Part shown: positions 1 through 11,589 of the stretch, one piece after another
How positions within the stretch are numbered: the stretch's first letter is position 1
How the letters are laid out: the number at the start of each line of letters is the position of its first letter
Source: Diphasiastrum complanatum
Taxonomy: Eukaryota > Streptophyta > Lycopodiopsida > Lycopodiales > Lycopodiaceae
Direction of reading: 5' to 3'
Assembly: GCA_029204225.1 (NCBI GenBank)
Contig: CM055114.1
Location: 15,632,877 to 15,696,876, forward strand
DNA: 64,000 nucleotides
Notes under the pieces: generated by a model
Databases searched by the model: none
What the model saw: the letters and a program-made list of their open reading frames with translations, nothing else
Told to the model about the DNA's origin: nothing
Program-made: the position numbers and the translations under genes

Positions 1-2
1 AA

Positions 3-387
3 CAGGCCGCAAGAGCATGGTTCGATAGAATCAACTCTTATCTCATTCAATTAGGATTTGCAAACAATTCAACTGACTGTAATGTTTATTCGAAGCATAT
101 AGGCACCAATTCAGTTCACATAGCTCTTTACGTAGATGATGTGTTTATCTTGTCTAATGACACTTCTCTTCTGCACACTACTAAGAGTGATCTGTCAAAG
201 GAGTTTGACATGACTGATTTAGGAGCTAGTTCTTTTCTAGGAATTTACATTACTAGAAATAGGCTTCAGAAGAAGATCTATCTTACCCAGTAGGCATATC
301 TTAAAGGCATTTCAGAAAAATGTCATATGTCTGATTGCAAACCAATTGATACTTCAATGGATCCAATTATAGTATTGACTAAACCTA
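3..387 (+). pseudogene. Ty1/copia reverse transcriptase fragment
   Basis: Reading frame 3 encodes the C-terminal part of a copia reverse transcriptase. It begins at a motif like KQAxRxWY (here QAARAWF), then has the catalytic YVDD box (ALYVDDVFIL) and the downstream FDMTDLG and FLGIYI segments typical of copia pol. The window edge cuts off the 5' part. A TAG stop lies at about 291, so the copy is dead. The frame runs up to position 387, where a solo LTR interrupts it, and resumes after 1063. Copia RT would normally copy element RNA in virus-like particles; this copy cannot. Identity as copia is firm; lineage is not determined. Confidence 0.85.
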
Positions 388-1068
388 TGTGAAAAATAGC
401 CTAATTTGGCAAATCTAGCCATGTAGAACATTGTAATATTGTTCCACACATGTAAGACCAAAATGCCATGTGGCAACCCACTCCTAATAGAGTCTAGGTC
501 GAATTTAGAGAGTTGGTCAAGTCCATTTGGTAGCAATTCTTAGATTATAGGACCTACACCTAAAATTGTGGTGAGATTTTGACCAACCATGTATCTACTT
601 GACATAACTCTAGGAGATAGACTTAGGTTACACATTAGGGCAAGAAAGTTGAGTCTACTTCCTTATTACATGCTGGATTTTCACCTAACTTTGCAAAGAA
701 AGTGAGTTTACTATGTAGCTTCATCTCTCAATAGTGAGAAGATAAAAAAATTTTGGAGCTCATTGGCAAGCTCAAGCTAGTTCACTATGTACATCGAGTT
801 TTTGTGATCCAAATGAAACCAAATCAATTTCTACTTGTTTCTCAGGTTGAAGGCCGTACTACAACCTGTAGTACACACATGTGGACTCGGATTTGGGTCT
901 TTGATCTTGTTTATTGATTATCCAAACTTGTTATGTGTCAAATTGCTAATTTAAATCAAGATTTATTGTCTAGTTTTTTTGATAGATTGTTAAGCAAGCA
1001 TCCAATCACTCTTGTGGATCTTTCGTAGATCCATTTATGGTCCTAAAGTATAGTACTTTCACAACCTA
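383..1068 (+). mobile_element. Solo LTR, family A, with 5-bp target-site duplication
   Basis: The LTR itself runs 388-1063 (676 bp), begins TGTGAAA and ends TTTCACA, so its tips are inverted repeats. ACCTA precedes it at 383-387 and follows it at 1064-1068. The copia frame on the left continues in frame on the right once the LTR and one ACCTA are ignored. No internal region is present, so this is a solo LTR left by LTR-LTR recombination. Two other copies of the family lie at 15809-16498 (plus) and 29160-29845 (minus); they share long stretches such as the block around 660-710. Confidence 0.88.
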
Positions 1069-1320
1069 CTTGTGCTGATTCTAATAGTGAAGTACTCGAC
1101 ATAGCAAAGTACCCTTATCATTCACTAATAGGATCTTTGATGTATGCAATGTTGTGTACTAGACCAGATTTAGCCACAAACATCTTCACCAAAGCGCTTC
1201 CCAAGATCAAGCATCAGAAGTTCTTCAACGTGCTAAACCTGATGAAGATACCAAGGCACCAACCATGACCTTAAGGGGGACTATTGAAAATTAAGCCCAC
1301 AGTTGTCTCCTTGGAATGAT
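1064..1320 (+). pseudogene. Copia RT/RNase H fragment and 3' end, internally deleted
   Basis: Continuation of the pol frame interrupted by the solo LTR: a segment ending GSLMYAMLCTRPDLAT is followed directly by NIFTKALP, the C-terminal RNase H end of copia polyproteins, so most of RNase H has been deleted at about 1180. A polypurine tract (AAGGGGGA, 1273-1280) follows, then a short stretch (about 1284-1318) that resembles the LTR-like sequence found in reverse at about 37660-37697 and forward at about 61958-61990. That gives the usual copia order RNase H, polypurine tract, 3' LTR start. Dead fragment. Confidence 0.7.
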
Positions 1321-1409
1321 GATCTCTCCATATGTGATTCTTATATGAACATTGGAATCAACCATCAGTGGCTCGAATCCCAAGGACCTCAGGGCATGAT
1401 CTTTCTTCT

Positions 1410-1690
1410 TATACCATTGTCATGCGGATAACATCAGACCAAAGATACTTTTGTGCACGACATGCATGGGTAGAAAGTGAGTCGAAGATATAACCTGGAG
1501 GTTGATCCATGTTGACTTCTTCGTCTAGCTCACCATGTAGGAATGATGTCTTCTCATCAATGATGTGAATCATGAGGTTGTATGCAACTGCATATGCAAA
1601 TAGTAGACGTCAGGACACATGTTTCACCACTGGAGAGAAAGTCTCAATGTAGTCGATGCGGGGAATGATTTTTGGCGAGCTTTTGTAAGC
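1410..1690 (-). pseudogene. Copia reverse transcriptase fragment, minus strand
   Basis: On the minus strand one frame reads through the conserved copia RT region: ETFSPVVKHV, then after a stop RLLFAYAVAYNLMIHIIDEK, then SFLHGELDEEVNMDQPPGY. These match the ETFAPV, TAFLNG.L.E.VYM.QP.G signature of copia RT. It is a second copia relic, in the opposite orientation to the one at 3-1320, with at least one stop codon. No LTR or other domain could be attached to it. Confidence 0.7.
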
Positions 1691-3530
1691 GAGTTTTTCT
1701 ATGGTCAGAGCGAGCTTGTCGAGCATTTGTTGTTGTCTATGAATTTTTACTTTGGTTAGTTGAGAATAGGTAATTTCATTTGTGGGTCTTTACAAATAGC
1801 TATTAGAGTACTAATATCTCATAATAAACCATTTTTCCTTTTTCATTTGCTAGTCGAACAAACAACCTATTTGTGCACATACAAATAGGATTCATAAATC
1901 ATATGTGATTTGCATGTGTTTTGAGTTGAACGCAGCACATCTAAACTAAATTAATATGTCAAGTGTTATGTTGATTCACTTTTTTTTTTGGCAAAAGTAA
2001 TGTAGTGACTTGACATAAGTCCTTTATTGTCAAGTTAGTTTGAGATTTGAAGTTGTTCAAATAAATGCATATGCAACTCCATCAATGTAACATAGTAGCA
2101 TAGGCATTCCAGTACATTCATTATTGTATACAAATTGCTAAGCTGGTGGTGGGGTGGACCTGCCTATTCTTATATCAGCGTTGTCTTTTGGGCATCAAAA
2201 TCCAACAACATTGGTGTGTCGGAATTCACAATCAATATTGGAGGCTGTTCTTGCCAATCATCAAGGGAGTCAAAGGAATGTCATACAAACTTGTTGGGAT
2301 CCCTTTTGTGTTGGAGAAGTGGCAATAACATTGATGCTTGTTGTGGTCATTTGCATAATGGAGAGGATATCATGCTTTAGGCTAAAAGGTACATGTAAAA
2401 ATTATATGCAAGGTAGATACGATAAGGCCGCAATTACTAAATGTTGGAGAAGCAGTAAGTTTGCAATACAATGTTGTTGTTATGTCTTTTGTTTTGAACT
2501 TGGAAGGATCTTAGATTAAATGACGCATATAGAACTTGTGCACTCATTGGTTTTGAGATCGTTTCCGTTGGAGTATATGCCATATTGGTGGATTTCAAAC
2601 ATACTTGAGGAATCCAAGTTGGAAAATTTTGGAACATGAGAAACTTGGACCAATCCGTCCAATGAAGTACAAGGCTACGAAAATCAAATTTAGGATAGTT
2701 GTAGTACTCAATATACGTCACAATTTTCAAAACTACATTATATTTTCAAGATATTCACAAGAAGTTATTCGCCCAATTGTAATTTGAAGAGCTGAGCATT
2801 AACCTACCTCAACGTAAAGGCAGACTTGTAATGAAAGTGGAATGATAATGCTTAAAGACATACTTTGAAGTCTATGCTAACGAAATCCACTTATATGGTG
2901 CAAATTGATTCAAACAATAGATATTCTTCGCAGTCAATGACCTATCTTTTATAAACGTTGTTTTGTTTAGATTTTCTTGGTTCAAAGCATAGTTGTAGCA
3001 AATTATGAAGTGCTGCAAAATTGTTCCCCACATATTGATTATGGATGTCATTCGCATAAGATTTACATTGCAAAAGAAACTATTTTCTTATGAGAATTGG
3101 ATATGCACACCTACCTAGAAATGTAGCAAATGAAAGCAAGGAAAATTAGAACATGTCTATATAATTATATGTATTGCACTTGTCCATAATTTATGCCGAC
3201 GCACAAATAAAATCAACGATTCTACAAGTGTTTATTGTTTTACGATCTCATTCACTATAGGTCTTAACACTATATAACTCAAAATCACAGACTATGTTCA
3301 TCACGATTGCAACTAGCTACACAAAAGTTTTGAAGTCCCTCCATGTAGATATATCTTGAAAAAAAAGACAAATATACTGGATCAATACAATTATGAATAC
3401 TTAGTGCAAGATTTCTTATGTGGGATGAGTAGTTTCAAAACTTGAAGTTAATGTGTGATTTAGGGTTTAGGGTGTTTTTGAGGTCCACATGAGTGTGTGC
3501 GGCTTCTGTGTGGTATCTCCATTGTGAAAA
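1691..3530. other. No recognised gene; AT-rich DNA
   Basis: Open frames here are short (up to about 120 codons, for example 2154-2519 plus) and show no domain, repeat or codon bias I recognise. There may be old transposon debris, but I cannot name any. The stretch ends where the last exon of the methyltransferase-like relic begins. Confidence 0.5.
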
Positions 3531-6237
3531 TCAACTGTCTTCGACAATCTTTTTCTGCAAGCAAGACAAAAAGAAATTTCATGCAATAAAAAGGTGCGAC
3601 CAGCAAACTTGCACAAACAACAATGCAATTTGCCACTACAAGACGTATGCTTAACTCACTTTAGATGCGGCTTCAATTTTGGAGAGGAAGTCTGTGAACA
3701 TCTCCTCATCTTTTTCCTCACGAACACAGTGTCTATTTCGTCACACTGATTCAATGGCCATGTTTCTTGTCCCAACAAATAGGTCTATGATCACATCCTC
3801 CTGTTCGGTGAACAAGTCTATGACGTACTTGCAATGAATCGATCAATCAGTCTTATTGAAAGGCAAACACTCAGCCAACCATCTGGTACTAAACATAACA
3901 TGACTTCATGTCTACTATGGTTTAGAGGTGCTTGGCATTCCCAACATGCCAAGAAAGCTTAATGAGAAACAAACCATAATATAATCACAATACACGAGCA
4001 ACATTGACATGAAACAACGAAGTTAATACATGTAAAAAGGTAGAGACCTCTCTACCCCTCCGCGACATGCAATGTCATCCAATGAACTATACGTATCATT
4101 TGTATCCAGAACCCCATTGGATTTCGACTTGGGTTTACCTTCGACATATGTACGTGCTGCTTTGAGACTATGAAGCTTGGGACAGGGAAAACCAGTATGA
4201 TAGTACATTGACATAAGGAGTGAGGTTACCTACAAAAAAGACAAACCATTACTGCCTTTGCTGTCATCGTGTGTTTAATAGCACAGACATTGAAATATAT
4301 AAAAATAAGACATCAAAATATTTGTTTACATACATTTAAAAATGTAATTACCTTCGTTATAGAGCATCATTGTGAGCTTGACTAGATGTCACAAATTTTT
4401 TATAAAAAAAGAAAAGAAATCTCACTTCTTGAAAGGCCCCCTTTTGTACATAGCCATTTTCAACAAGAACAGTCAAGCACCTATGCAATTTGAAACCATT
4501 AGCAATAGCAGATGCATGAATGAGTGGAAAGTGCTCCGCAACTGTCGCGGCAGCATACACTGGCTACACTGGTGGTTCCCATAGCGAGGTCCTGTGTAAA
4601 TATATTCCATGTAGGCACAGAGGCTTCATCCACCAGATTGGCTCCCAAAGAGGTGAGAAAATCTACATACACAAGCTTGGCCACTATCTCGGATGGCTCG
4701 CCTCATATAGATAGGTTCTGTACATCGTCCAATAAACCACATGCTATTCAACAAGGGACACCTGCCAAACAATAGATGTTAGTCAAGCTGAAAGCAAAGT
4801 ATACAACGCATGGTTATGTGAGCGTAATTGAGTATATCTATTAAATGTACCTACACTTGTGCCAGCGATTTTGTCGATGGCATGTTTTCAGGCAATCTTT
4901 TCTAATCCTTCTTCGACCACTTGCTCGTCGAATGGTGTGGTGTCATCTGCTTGGTCTAGGCCCTCATCCATGTCCAGCCTTTTCTTTGTCCTTAACTCTC
5001 TTAACTGGTGATGCCTCTTTGATTGTTTCCTTGAGGTAGAGAATTGTGGCGGAACTTCCGAAACAATTAACTTTCCTTTTGCAACTCTTTGCCATTTCTA
5101 TTATAAATCATCCTCGGAAGGATGCCTCTTAGCTCTGGGATAGTCCAACCACCATGGACATGTGGTCAACTCCCATCATGTGATCCCAAGATCGTTCCAT
5201 TCAATGGGATACATGGATGCTGGGGAGTCAATGGTGATCCAATCAGCAGTCTCTGAGGGCAATTTGTCAATCACTTTTTCCTTCTTTATAGACATCAACC
5301 ATCTGCATAGTTCAAGAAGACTTTCAGTAAGGACAATCCAAGATATTCTCACCAAAAAAAAATTGCTGTGATTTTTACTATATGGGCTTTGTGAGATATA
5401 CCTGTATGCAAGTCTCTTGGCAGACAAAGTGAGTTGTGGCTGCTTGTCTGTAGGAGCTGTATTTCTCATATCCTTCACCAAGTCACCGAATGCATGAGCA
5501 AAGTGAAGTTGTCGTTGTCTTCTAAAATATGTCTCTTCATCAGGAAGTTCCTCGAAGCCAACAGACAAGTTTTTCAAAATTGATCTGGCAGTCTCCATCA
5601 TGTGCCACCAATATGATTCCTTGGCCATGAATTTGCAAAAACCCTTGTTATCAGAAGCCATGCAAAGTGAGTCTCGAGTTTTTTTGTTTTCTGCCAAGAA
5701 TGTCCAATATTTCTTTTTTCCTACAAATACAACAATGCAAAAAATCAATGTATGTAGTTGTATTTGCATGGCATCACAAAACTCACCCCTAGCGGTATAT
5801 GTATACTCACTTATTCGGCCCAACGCTGGATGAAGCAATCATCTGCAGTTTGTCTTCGGTCACAACTAGACCCTTTTCCTACCAATCAAGATTAAATAGA
5901 ATTTGAAAAAAACCTGCGCCATTTGTAGGATTGGCAATAAAGGACAATTTTCTAGCTTTATCTTTGATTGAGAGTATGACAACCTGTTGGGAATGGCAAA
6001 GAGTGAGAACGATTTGAATCATGAAAATATGAGCAAAGATGACATTGCATGTACCAACAAATAGATGTCAAATCTAGTCATGGTTGAAGTGTTTATCGCA
6101 CATACTCTAATTGTCTCATGGTGTTGTATATTTGCCTCTTCCTCGGTCAATGTGGTTCGGTCAATTCTGGCCTCGACTTGTGATAGTATTCTTTTGAAGT
6201 CATCTTGCGCAATCCATTCAAGAGTGAAATCAGACAT
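3531..6237 (-). pseudogene. Eight-exon gene relic, C-terminus like a beta-class DNA amino-methyltransferase
   Basis: Minus-strand blocks of protein-like sequence are separated by stretches with GT and AG ends. Proposed exons in transcript order: 6237-6055, 5983-5811, 5720-5402, 5302-4850, 4761-4426, 4229-4030, about 3890-3660, 3554-3531 (ending KKIVEDS and a stop). Together about 640 residues. The N-terminal half contains MAKESYWWHMMETA and FRRQRQLHFAHAFGD, which I do not recognise. The C-terminal half has LVYVDFLTSLGANLVDEA (position of motif IV), then AEHFPLIHASAIANGF, then YHTGFPCPKLHSL and SLDDIACRGG, then NKTD-stop-SIHCKYVIDLF, DVIIDLFVGT and RHCVREEKDEEMF. The last set matches the TEWS, FxGxGT and GRxxxxxExD pattern of N4/N6 DNA methyltransferases, and the motif IV to motif I order is that of the beta class. 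The DPPY-type core is not intact and there are several stops and frameshifts, so it is dead. Retained introns argue against a retrocopy. The gene relic is well supported; the enzyme class is inference. Confidence 0.55.
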
Positions 6238-7334
6238 TATTCATTTTGATGTCACAAAGTGTGAGGTGGCTCCTGAGTCTAGGATCACCTCATGTGTGTC
6301 AGATGTTGATGCTGCACACACGTCTTCACAGATGTAGGCGTTCAAACAGTTTTTGTTCGTTCTTTCTTCACCCATCTTGGAGCTCTCGGGCACCTCGACA
6401 TAGGATGAACTATTGTTGTTCTCATGTCTATTCTGTGCTGATTTGTTTCTTGGGTTCTGGCAACAATCCATGGCTGCATGACCCTTCTTGTGGCAGTGAA
6501 TACACTCAATCTTGGGATTGACCAGCATGTATCAACCGTATGCCCGTCTCTTCTGCATCTCACGCAAGTCTTCTTGTCTGCACCTTGTTATTTGGACCTT
6601 CCTTTGCTCTTTCAGTTGCCTTTGTTGGTCCCCTCTGCTTGCTGATTATGATCCTGCCTCTGATTGGACTCCCTCTTAGGCTTATATTGCTTCTTGGATT
6701 TTTCTTTGTTGCCGTAGAGGGCATGGTCAGAACCATCTTTGTGATCAAGATGTTCTATGGCCTCGACTTCCTCTCGAATCTCGACAATCGCCTTTTCGAG
6801 GTTCATGGTAGGACCTTTCACGAGCAGGGTTCTCATTGTTTGGAATGATCTGGGTAAGGCTCTCAACAGATACGTGAGCTGCTTCTCAGCTGACACAACG
6901 TTCTCTACTCCAGAGTTATGTAGTGATAGAAATAGGTCCTTCATCTTTCTTACAAAAGAAGTGAGGTATTTTTCATCCCACTGCAGATTCGTCAGCTAGT
7001 CTTTTAGCATCATGATTTGACTTCTTGATTTCGTCTGAAATCTGGTGAGCAATGCATCCCACATCTCCTTAGCTTTGGAGAGTGTTGTTAGGTCAAGTGT
7101 GAGACTATCTTCGATGGAAGATGATAGCAAGGCTACTGCCTTATCGTTTTTCTCCCTCCATTCGCGTAGCTCCTTGTCTGATGTTGTAGGCATCACTTTT
7201 GTGCCATCCACCCAGGGGAAGAGTCCTTCCCCCTTGAGTATGAGTGATGTCTTAACTTTCCATGCTAGAAAGTTAGATCCCGAAGAATCAAGAATTGTGT
7301 AGATCTTGCTTTGCATGTTGCTGATTGAAGCCAT
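6238..7334 (-). pseudogene. Copia gag-protease fragment, family C
   Basis: Reading leftwards from ATG at 7334: a copia gag (UBN2-type) beginning MASISNMQSKIYTILDSSG and containing FLAWKVKTSL; a second gag block at 6944-6612 (LLRALPRSFQTMRTLL); a CCHC zinc knuckle CIHCHKKGHAAMDC near 6500; and the protease active-site block VILDSGATSHFVTSK near 6250. Frames change at about 6995 and 6560, so it is broken. No integrase or RT follows: the sequence passes directly into the first exon of the methyltransferase-like relic. The primer-binding site and LTR lie immediately upstream, at 7439 and beyond. Gag would coat element RNA and protease would cut the polyprotein. Confidence 0.82.
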
Positions 7335-7438
7335 TGCTCCTTGGAGTTTGTTCCCTCGTTGATGGTTGTTTGTTTGAATGCTTGGCTTCCTGGATCTGAT
7401 AGCTTCTTGGCTATGTCAGACTATCGTAAGACAGGTAG

Positions 7439-7480
7439 GCTCTGATACCACTGAAGAGAGTGTGATATGCTCTGATACCA
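7439..7480 (-). promoter_or_regulatory. Tandemly duplicated retrotransposon primer-binding site
   Basis: GCTCTGATACCA occurs at 7439-7450 and again at 7469-7480, exactly 30 bp apart, each followed by CTGAAGAG. On the minus strand each reads TGGTATCAGAGC, the copia primer-binding site complementary to the 3' end of initiator tRNA-Met. One normal copy would sit next to the 5' LTR; here the site and its neighbour are doubled. Confidence 0.8.
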
Positions 7481-8410
7481 CTGAAGAGGAATGGGATGAC
7501 GAGGAAATCGCGAAACAGTCACGACAGCCACGATCCTCTTGCAATTTGGATGGAGTTCAGATGCGATCGCTGGACACTGCCAACTGGATCACTCTTACAG
7601 TCCTCCAGAATGTAGTCAGGCATTGCTGATCTACATTTATAAAATTAATGCAACATTCAACATAGTTTCAGCCAAGGTGCGGAATTACAATGAACAATAA
7701 ATTTAGACACACGAAATAGCAGCAGACACATTTGCATTCGAGATCAGACACGACAAGAAAATCATCTATATTGATCTTTCTCTATGATTTCTTCAAGCAC
7801 TGCATCCAAATCCACGCAGTGCGTTGGCATGGGAGAAATGTGGTTATCTCGTGAGCAAGCGTCTCGCTTTACTAGCGGACAGTTGGATCTACAGATCCTA
7901 GACAAAATTGTCTTTGCATGCAGGCGGACATGTATTTTGTAATTTTGTCTTGATTGCTTACTAGCATCAGACTTCTACATTGTATGTGTATTCTGTCATC
8001 TTTATGCTAAGTATCATTCAACAAGTATATAGTCGCTCTATGTAACCTTTAGATTAGAGTGATTAAGCATCTACAACTAATTAGGAAATTACAAGAGTGG
8101 CAGATTAGCCATGACCTAAAGTGTATCTGTTGACGTCATGCCATCAGATCAGACATCTGTACTGCTGGGTACTTGCGTGATCTCGCTAGTACTCTTTGGA
8201 GCGTGAAGGCAAAATGGGTTTCGCAACATTTTTTGTGTCGCGTCGTTGGTTTCGTTTCCATCGTTGGTTTCGTTTTGCTCGTCTGTCTTTCTCTCGTACT
8301 GGCCCGCAAAAAATTCTCATGCCAGACTGCAAAAGATTCTCGTTCGTGATCATTTCCTTTGACTTTCGTGTTTGCAAAACTTTTCGTGTTTCATGTCTCC
8401 TGACTTTCGT
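7481..8410 (-). repeat. Probable 5' LTR of the family C copia
   Basis: This sequence follows the primer-binding site on the side where the 5' LTR of a minus-strand element must lie. Only the inner boundary (about 7481) is supported. The outer end is uncertain: a TGATGGCATGACGTCA-like start near 8148 (minus strand) or an end near 8400 are both possible. No second LTR is present to confirm it. Confidence 0.45.
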
Positions 8411-10740
8411 GTTCGCGAACATCTTCATTCAAGTTTGATCAAGTTCTATTGGTGTTTGCATCTCATTTTGTGTGTAGATGCTGATTTTTTCTACATTAGT
8501 GAGATTGGTAGTGTATTTCTCTTTCTAACCAAAGATCATTCAAGTAGATTGGATCTTAAGGATCTGAAATCTTTCACATCTACCACGGACATTCTCTTTG
8601 GAGGCATTCTTGTTTCTGATCTTTCTCCAAAGCCTCTTCTATGAGCATTTCTAAATGGATGCTTTTCATCATACAAGTACTTGCGATGATTTTCATATAC
8701 AACTTTTTTAATAAATTTGGTTCATTCTCTTATACACCTTGTTTTTCCATTACATGAAGTGAAAGCAACACATTTGATGAGGTAATGGCATCAGTTTCAT
8801 TCTCTCTTTGGCAAGTTGGAAGCTATGTAGGCTATCAGTTTGTATCTTCTTTGACTAGATTGTAACATTTTTCTCATCTTTTGTGCAGTGAAGCCTCCAC
8901 TTTCTGTAGTAGGATGTCTCAAGTAGTACTATTTCTTAGGTGATTAAAACCTGCATTTCTATGGGGTGTGTATCACCACTTTTTCTTTTGACACTCTAGT
9001 ACAAGACATAAAACATATCTTTAAGATATAGAAGAAGACTTCACCTAATGATTTTTAGTGGAAAACCAATTAAATTTTTTTGAGACGTCATATGAAGTTT
9101 ACATAATAAAATAGCATTCTTAGCTCTATTGCAAAAGTGAGAAAAGGTCTCAAAAAAATAAAGTACTTCGCATATGCAAGCCAAGTATTTAAAAAAAAAG
9201 TCTATTTAATATCTTCATGAGAATTCCCTTCACTGCATCTGGTCCCTTGTCCATCCTTTTGAACTAAAACAAACAATAGCTAATGCAATCAAAAACTTTG
9301 TCAAGCATTCAAACATTTGTGTGTGATATGTATAGGGCTAAATTTAAAGTCTATCACATGAAATATCAACTAAATTTTAACAAGAAAAATATTATAACAA
9401 TAAATCAAGTGACATAGCTTTCAACTCTAGCTACACTCCTTTTACATTCTCAATGTGTCACTTTAGGTAAAGACCTAATTTACCTAAATTATAAGCCAGC
9501 CTAAATGATATGTGTGACTTTGTATGTATGGTAAGGAGTACATATCAATTGTAGTAGATAAACTAGAAAAATGTATTCATATTAGGATCCTTGTGGATTA
9601 CTAAAAATCATAGAATAGTCTTAAAATCACACTTTGTGTTGTTATAAAATGTGGTTGACATGTCTTCTTTTTTTAATGCACTTTTCCCATTTATATTATG
9701 GGTGAACCTTTTATGATTTTTCCTAAATTTAACTATGACGTGGACTATGTACGTACTATAAATATCTTAAAAAACATTATCAACTTTTCTAGTTTACTCA
9801 AAGAAAGATTTTTGAGTATAGTAATTTAAAGCATCATTTTTTATCATACATTTCTTGATGCATATGCTATTTTAGTACAATTGGGCTTGATTGAGGATAT
9901 TGTTCATTGATGTAGACATCCTTGACTTGATGTCCACTCATTGGATATCAATATCGTATACTATTGTGCTTCCACTCTTCATGTGTTTTCACAAATCTTT
10001 ACTATTCATTAGCTAGAAAACGCTTAAGTACTTGGTCTCCATGTGTTGCATAACACAACACTTTGTTTAATTGACTTCATACAAATCAAGAGTATGTATG
10101 TTTGTTATAAAATCATTAAGCTTAAACCTCTAAAGTAATTGAAGTGTGTCCTTCAAATGGCATATTAGACAAAAGCTTTGACATACAAGCTTGCATTTAT
10201 TGCACTATGGTAGGTGAAAGCTTTAACAAGATCTTTTGCATCATTATGAAAATGTTCATTTCTATAGTAGGCCATACAAATGGCTTTGTAATCTCATGAA
10301 ATATATATTAAAGTCCTTTTTTACCAAAATCAACAAGGTAATGTCTTGAATATATTATATGATGTTTTGCAAACTCAGTATAATCAAATTGCATGTGCTC
10401 TAGCAGCAACAACAATCCATTATTGCAAGTATGCAATTGCATTTATAGAATAATAAGAGAACCACTATACTTGATATTGTATCTATGTGAATGTATCACC
10501 ATTGTGACTAACTGAGAGAATTTAACCTTTTTCTTTATAGGCATGAAAACATAATTAAAAGCATACAAGACATTCTAGGTATCATCATGTTGAGGATGCT
10601 TTATTGTTTTACGAGCATGGACTCATAAAACAATTTGTATTTACACTATGTTTTCACATGTACAATTTTTCTTGCTTCGAAGATTCAATGATGTGATGCA
10701 ATGAATATAACTTCTATTATCTGATAGAATAAGTCGCAGT
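8411..10740. other. AT-rich DNA, nothing recognised
   Basis: No frame with a recognisable domain on either strand. The sequence is AT-rich with many stops. Possible very old transposon debris, not assignable by eye. Confidence 0.5.
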
Positions 10741-10869
10741 CCACAATCCAAACAAGCATAATCTTCTTCCATGGTGTACTAAACAAGAAAATCAAAATGG
10801 TGCCTTTGTCAATAATGATAACAGATAGTTATTTGTTGCTTAGTTATAGATCCAACTAGTTTTCCATGC

Positions 10870-11580
10870 AATTACTATCATATAAATATGTAATGGCTTT
10901 CACTAGCAATATCTATTACTAAATAGTTAAGCTTGGTTAATTTTATATATATTAGCTTAGACAGTGATTCACTTGCCAATTTTGTTCTAGTAAAAGTGTT
11001 GTTGTCTAACCTCAATGCTTTGATTCTTTTATCAGAGTCAAGTTCTACATGCTCCTTAAATTGTTTGAAGAGATTGAAAGCCACCAATTTTTGCTTATTG
11101 AAATAAACAGTTGTGCTTCTCAAAATTTTGTCAATTTATGTAATAAAGTACTTTGCACCAACCAAAGATAAGGTCTGCATGGGCCACATACATTTGAATG
11201 AATATCATCTAGAACATCTTCTGCTATATGCCTAGGACTTGATCGAAATGGTATCCTAGTCTATTTTTTTTTTCAACAATGCAATCCTGACAAACTGGGA
11301 ATTCGATTTTGTTTTACACTAGTAAAGGCCAAAATCTTTCCCAACAATTGGTTGCCTGATAGAGTTCTCCTCTCTTCTTGCATGGAACAATAATTGATGG
11401 CCTTTGTGCATGGTTGATTAGAACTATTGAGCCTTGTGGTAGATTGTTGGAAGGTGTTAAAATTGATTCCTTTGCATGCTTTCCAACATTTGAAATTCCA
11501 ATTGAGATGAGCTAAAAGATACAATAAGCTTTGTTGAACATGTGTCAACTTAAAGTTTTTTTTTTTTAAATCTAACCGCA
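10870..11580 (-). pseudogene. Copia pre-integrase and integrase relic
   Basis: Minus-strand frames give, in order, a pre-integrase-like block ending RIPSLSGLHC (11273-11581), a segment AEDVLDDIHSNVCGPCRP at about 11160-11220 (equivalent to the HSDVCGP box with the first catalytic Asp of integrase), and FKQFKEHVELDSDKRIKALRLDNN at about 10970-11080 (equivalent to the second-Asp block, normally K.L.SDNGGEF). The frame changes between blocks and stops are present. No RT could be attached on the left. It is an old, dead copia fragment. Confidence 0.65.
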
Positions 11581-11589
11581 ACTTGAAAC

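Noticed and set aside
2135-2519. Three overlapping plus-strand frames of 60-121 codons
   Set aside because: No domain and no similarity between frames and any known family that I can see; composition looks like translated AT-rich non-coding DNA.
3531-6237. Bacterial contamination or a recent bacterial gene transfer as source of the methyltransferase-like sequence
   Set aside because: Base composition matches the surrounding plant DNA, the sequence is split by plant-type introns, and it is embedded between retrotransposon relics.
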